Positions 63,116-64,000 of a DNA stretch of 64,000 nt are shown piece after piece (positions within the stretch are counted from its first letter, which is position 1; each line of letters starts with the position of its first letter). The position numbers were made by a program, and so were the translations under genes. Source of the DNA: DATKNA01 sp963755755 (GTDB lineage Bacteria; Actinomycetota; Actinomycetes; Actinomycetales; Kineosporiaceae); NCBI GenBank assembly GCA_963755755.1, contig CAVWLJ010000012.1:316608-380607 (forward strand). The letters run 5' to 3'. Below the pieces are notes generated by a model that did no database searches, was not told the DNA's origin, and saw only the letters and a list, made by a program, of their open reading frames with translations.

Positions 63116-63532
63116 TTGCCCGCCACCGCCTCCCCGATCGGCGAATGATCGTTCACCGATCCGCTTGGACGGGGTTCAGCAATGCCCGTCGCCGGAGGAT
63201 CAGCAACGCTCCATGCCTGGCAAGCGCACCGCCGATCCCGCCCTCGCCCAGACACGGTGACCGTTATCACCTTCGCCGATATCTCCGGGGTGGCGGATCA
63301 CCCGTCCGGGGTGAGCGTCCCAGGTGGGTCGCAGTACGACGGGATAGCTGTGGCAGCCGCCGGGATCGCCGTAGCCCGGCGTCACGGGCCCGTACTGGCT
63401 TGACGGTGCAATCCGCCGCATGCTGGTAACGTCATGTTTGGCATTGTTCACCCGGCGGGGTCTAATGGCTGCTTGACCTGGTTCAAGGTTCCGGATGAGC
63501 ATGGACGCAGGCCTCCGGGGCCGTTGTCGGGC
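63116..63532. other. 417-bp stretch without a convincing gene
   Basis: Nothing with family support is seen. A frame at 63182-63403 has weak coding features only. The base composition looks somewhat less GC-rich than in the first 50 kb. It must hold divergent promoters for the SBP gene and the LAL regulator. Confidence 0.4.
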
Positions 63533-64000
63533 ATGGGTGGCAGCGACGTGCGTCAGCGAGTCGACCGAGCGCAGAGTGCGAGCCGGTCGGCGTTCGATCT
63601 TTACACGGCGAAGCTCCTGCGTCCCTTGGTCAGGCCAGGGACTGTCAGCCGTCCGGGTCTCGTCGAGCGGCTGGTCAATCACGATGCCCGGCCCATCGTC
63701 TCGGTGGTCGCGCCAGCGGGTTACGGGAAGACGACGCTGTTGTCGCAGTGGGCCGAGCACAACACCCAGGCCGTCGCATGGGTGTCGGTAGACGAAGCGG
63801 ACAATGACCCGAAGGTCCTGCTTACCTACGTCGCCGAAGCCCTCGATGCGATGGAGCCGATCGGTGAGCGGGTGTTCGACGCACTGGCGTCCCCGGCGAG
63901 TTCGGTGCCTGGCTCGGTCGTCCCGCGGCTGGGGTCGGCATTTGCGTCGATGACCTCGCCGGTAACGCTGGTCCTGGATTACGTGCACCTGCTGCACAAC
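63533..64000 (+). CDS. LuxR-family LAL (MalT-like) ATP-binding regulator, 3' end outside window
   Basis: The first 156 codons of a large regulator. ATG 63533 starts GGSDVRQRVDRAQSASRSAF. The pattern LRPLVRPGTVSRPGLVERLV precedes the P-loop VVAPAGYGKTTLLSQWAEHN, followed by AWVSVDEADNDPKVLLTYVA and VTLVLDYVHLLHN, where the Walker B would normally have LVLDDxH (here LDY), an apparent change of the second Asp to Tyr. MalT/LAL proteins are about 800-900 residues, with ATPase, TPR-like sensor and LuxR helix-turn-helix. Confidence 0.85.
   Translation, partial: MGGSDVRQRVDRAQSASRSAFDLYTAKLLRPLVRPGTVSRPGLVERLVNHDARPIVSVVAPAGYGKTTLLSQWAEHNTQAVAWVSVDEADNDPKVLLTYVAEALDAMEPIGERVFDALASPASSVPGSVVPRLGSAFASMTSPVTLVLDYVHLLHN

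Noticed and set aside
63182..63403. 73-codon frame in the SBP/LAL intergenic region
   Set aside because: Weak coding pattern, no family and no ribosome site.

Overview
The base composition is very GC-rich, and the genes use GTG starts, GTGA/ATGA overlaps and strong G/C third positions. The families present (DUF3152, DUF6247, DUF1918, DUF6325, SHOCT, LuxR LAL regulators, ECF41/ECF42 sigma factors, TetR-controlled efflux) point to an actinobacterium. Something near Geodermatophilaceae or a related soil group is a guess from gene content, not shown. No rRNA, tRNA, CRISPR array, transposase or phage structural gene was recognised, so this reads as chromosomal accessory or stress-response territory.

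Layout. 0-2.4 kb: partial flavoprotein, a frameshifted TsaA/TrmO-type gene, a DUF6247 toxin-antitoxin-like pair and an Imm-5-like immunity gene. 2.4-5.6 kb: first ECF42 sigma/DGPF (YCII) module, a DUF998 membrane protein, and an SRPBCC gene behind two palindromic operators. 6-11.7 kb: DUF3152 protease-like protein, lipoprotein, methyltransferase, zinc-finger/RNase H fusion, NarL-type regulator, VOC protein. 11.8-13.4 kb: TetR and NAD epimerase diverging from a perfect paired operator. 13.4-17.1 kb: hydrolase, then a xylose-isomerase-like TIM barrel plus a GMC/pyranose-oxidase-type flavoenzyme, a candidate oxidative sugar or glycoside pathway. 17.2-19.4 kb: MFS exporter and TetR sharing an operator. 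19.4-28.6 kb: an envelope-stress block with an MprF-like DUF2156 protein divergent from histidine kinase, response regulator, membrane protein, MacB-type ATPase and FtsX permease. 28.7-31.3 kb: membrane protein, FAD monooxygenase, YccF. 31.7-34.5 kb: an RsbQ, RsbP, STAS partner-switching operon. 34.9-38.2 kb: excalibur protein, DUF1992, an SRPBCC-hemerythrin fusion with a strong terminator, DUF6325.

38.6-42.2 kb: PPOX protein, a head-to-head pair of truncated genes (methyltransferase and PadR), L,D-transpeptidase, DUF488, PspC. 42.3-46.5 kb: an ECF41 sigma factor with its epimerase partner, and a second DGPF/ECF42 module. 46.5-47.2 kb: RelE/Phd toxin-antitoxin. 47.3-53.5 kb: a region shaped by segmental duplication, holding a lipoprotein, sigma and aminotransferase remnants, two DUF1918 copies, a carboxylesterase, a chloroperoxidase-like hydrolase and a 2,2-dialkylglycine decarboxylase. 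53.6-58.4 kb: DksA-like zinc finger, LigD-type phosphoesterase, transglutaminase, GNAT, an unusual protein joining a ribbon-helix-helix-like N-terminus to a HerA-like ATPase fold without a P-loop, and a luciferase-like remnant. 58.7-64 kb: GNAT, SnoaL, SHOCT, a protein-arginine-methyltransferase-like enzyme, a truncated peptide ABC transporter and the start of a LAL regulator.

About 14 genes carry apparent single-base frameshifts, mostly in G/C runs. That many broken genes in otherwise conserved families suggests uncorrected sequencing indels, so each one is flagged as a candidate error rather than assumed to be a true pseudogene. The best leads for something new are the P-loop-less HerA-like protein with its palindromic promoter (56.7-58.1 kb), the bacterial PRMT-like enzyme (60.3-61.3 kb), and the duplicated segments at 47-52 kb.
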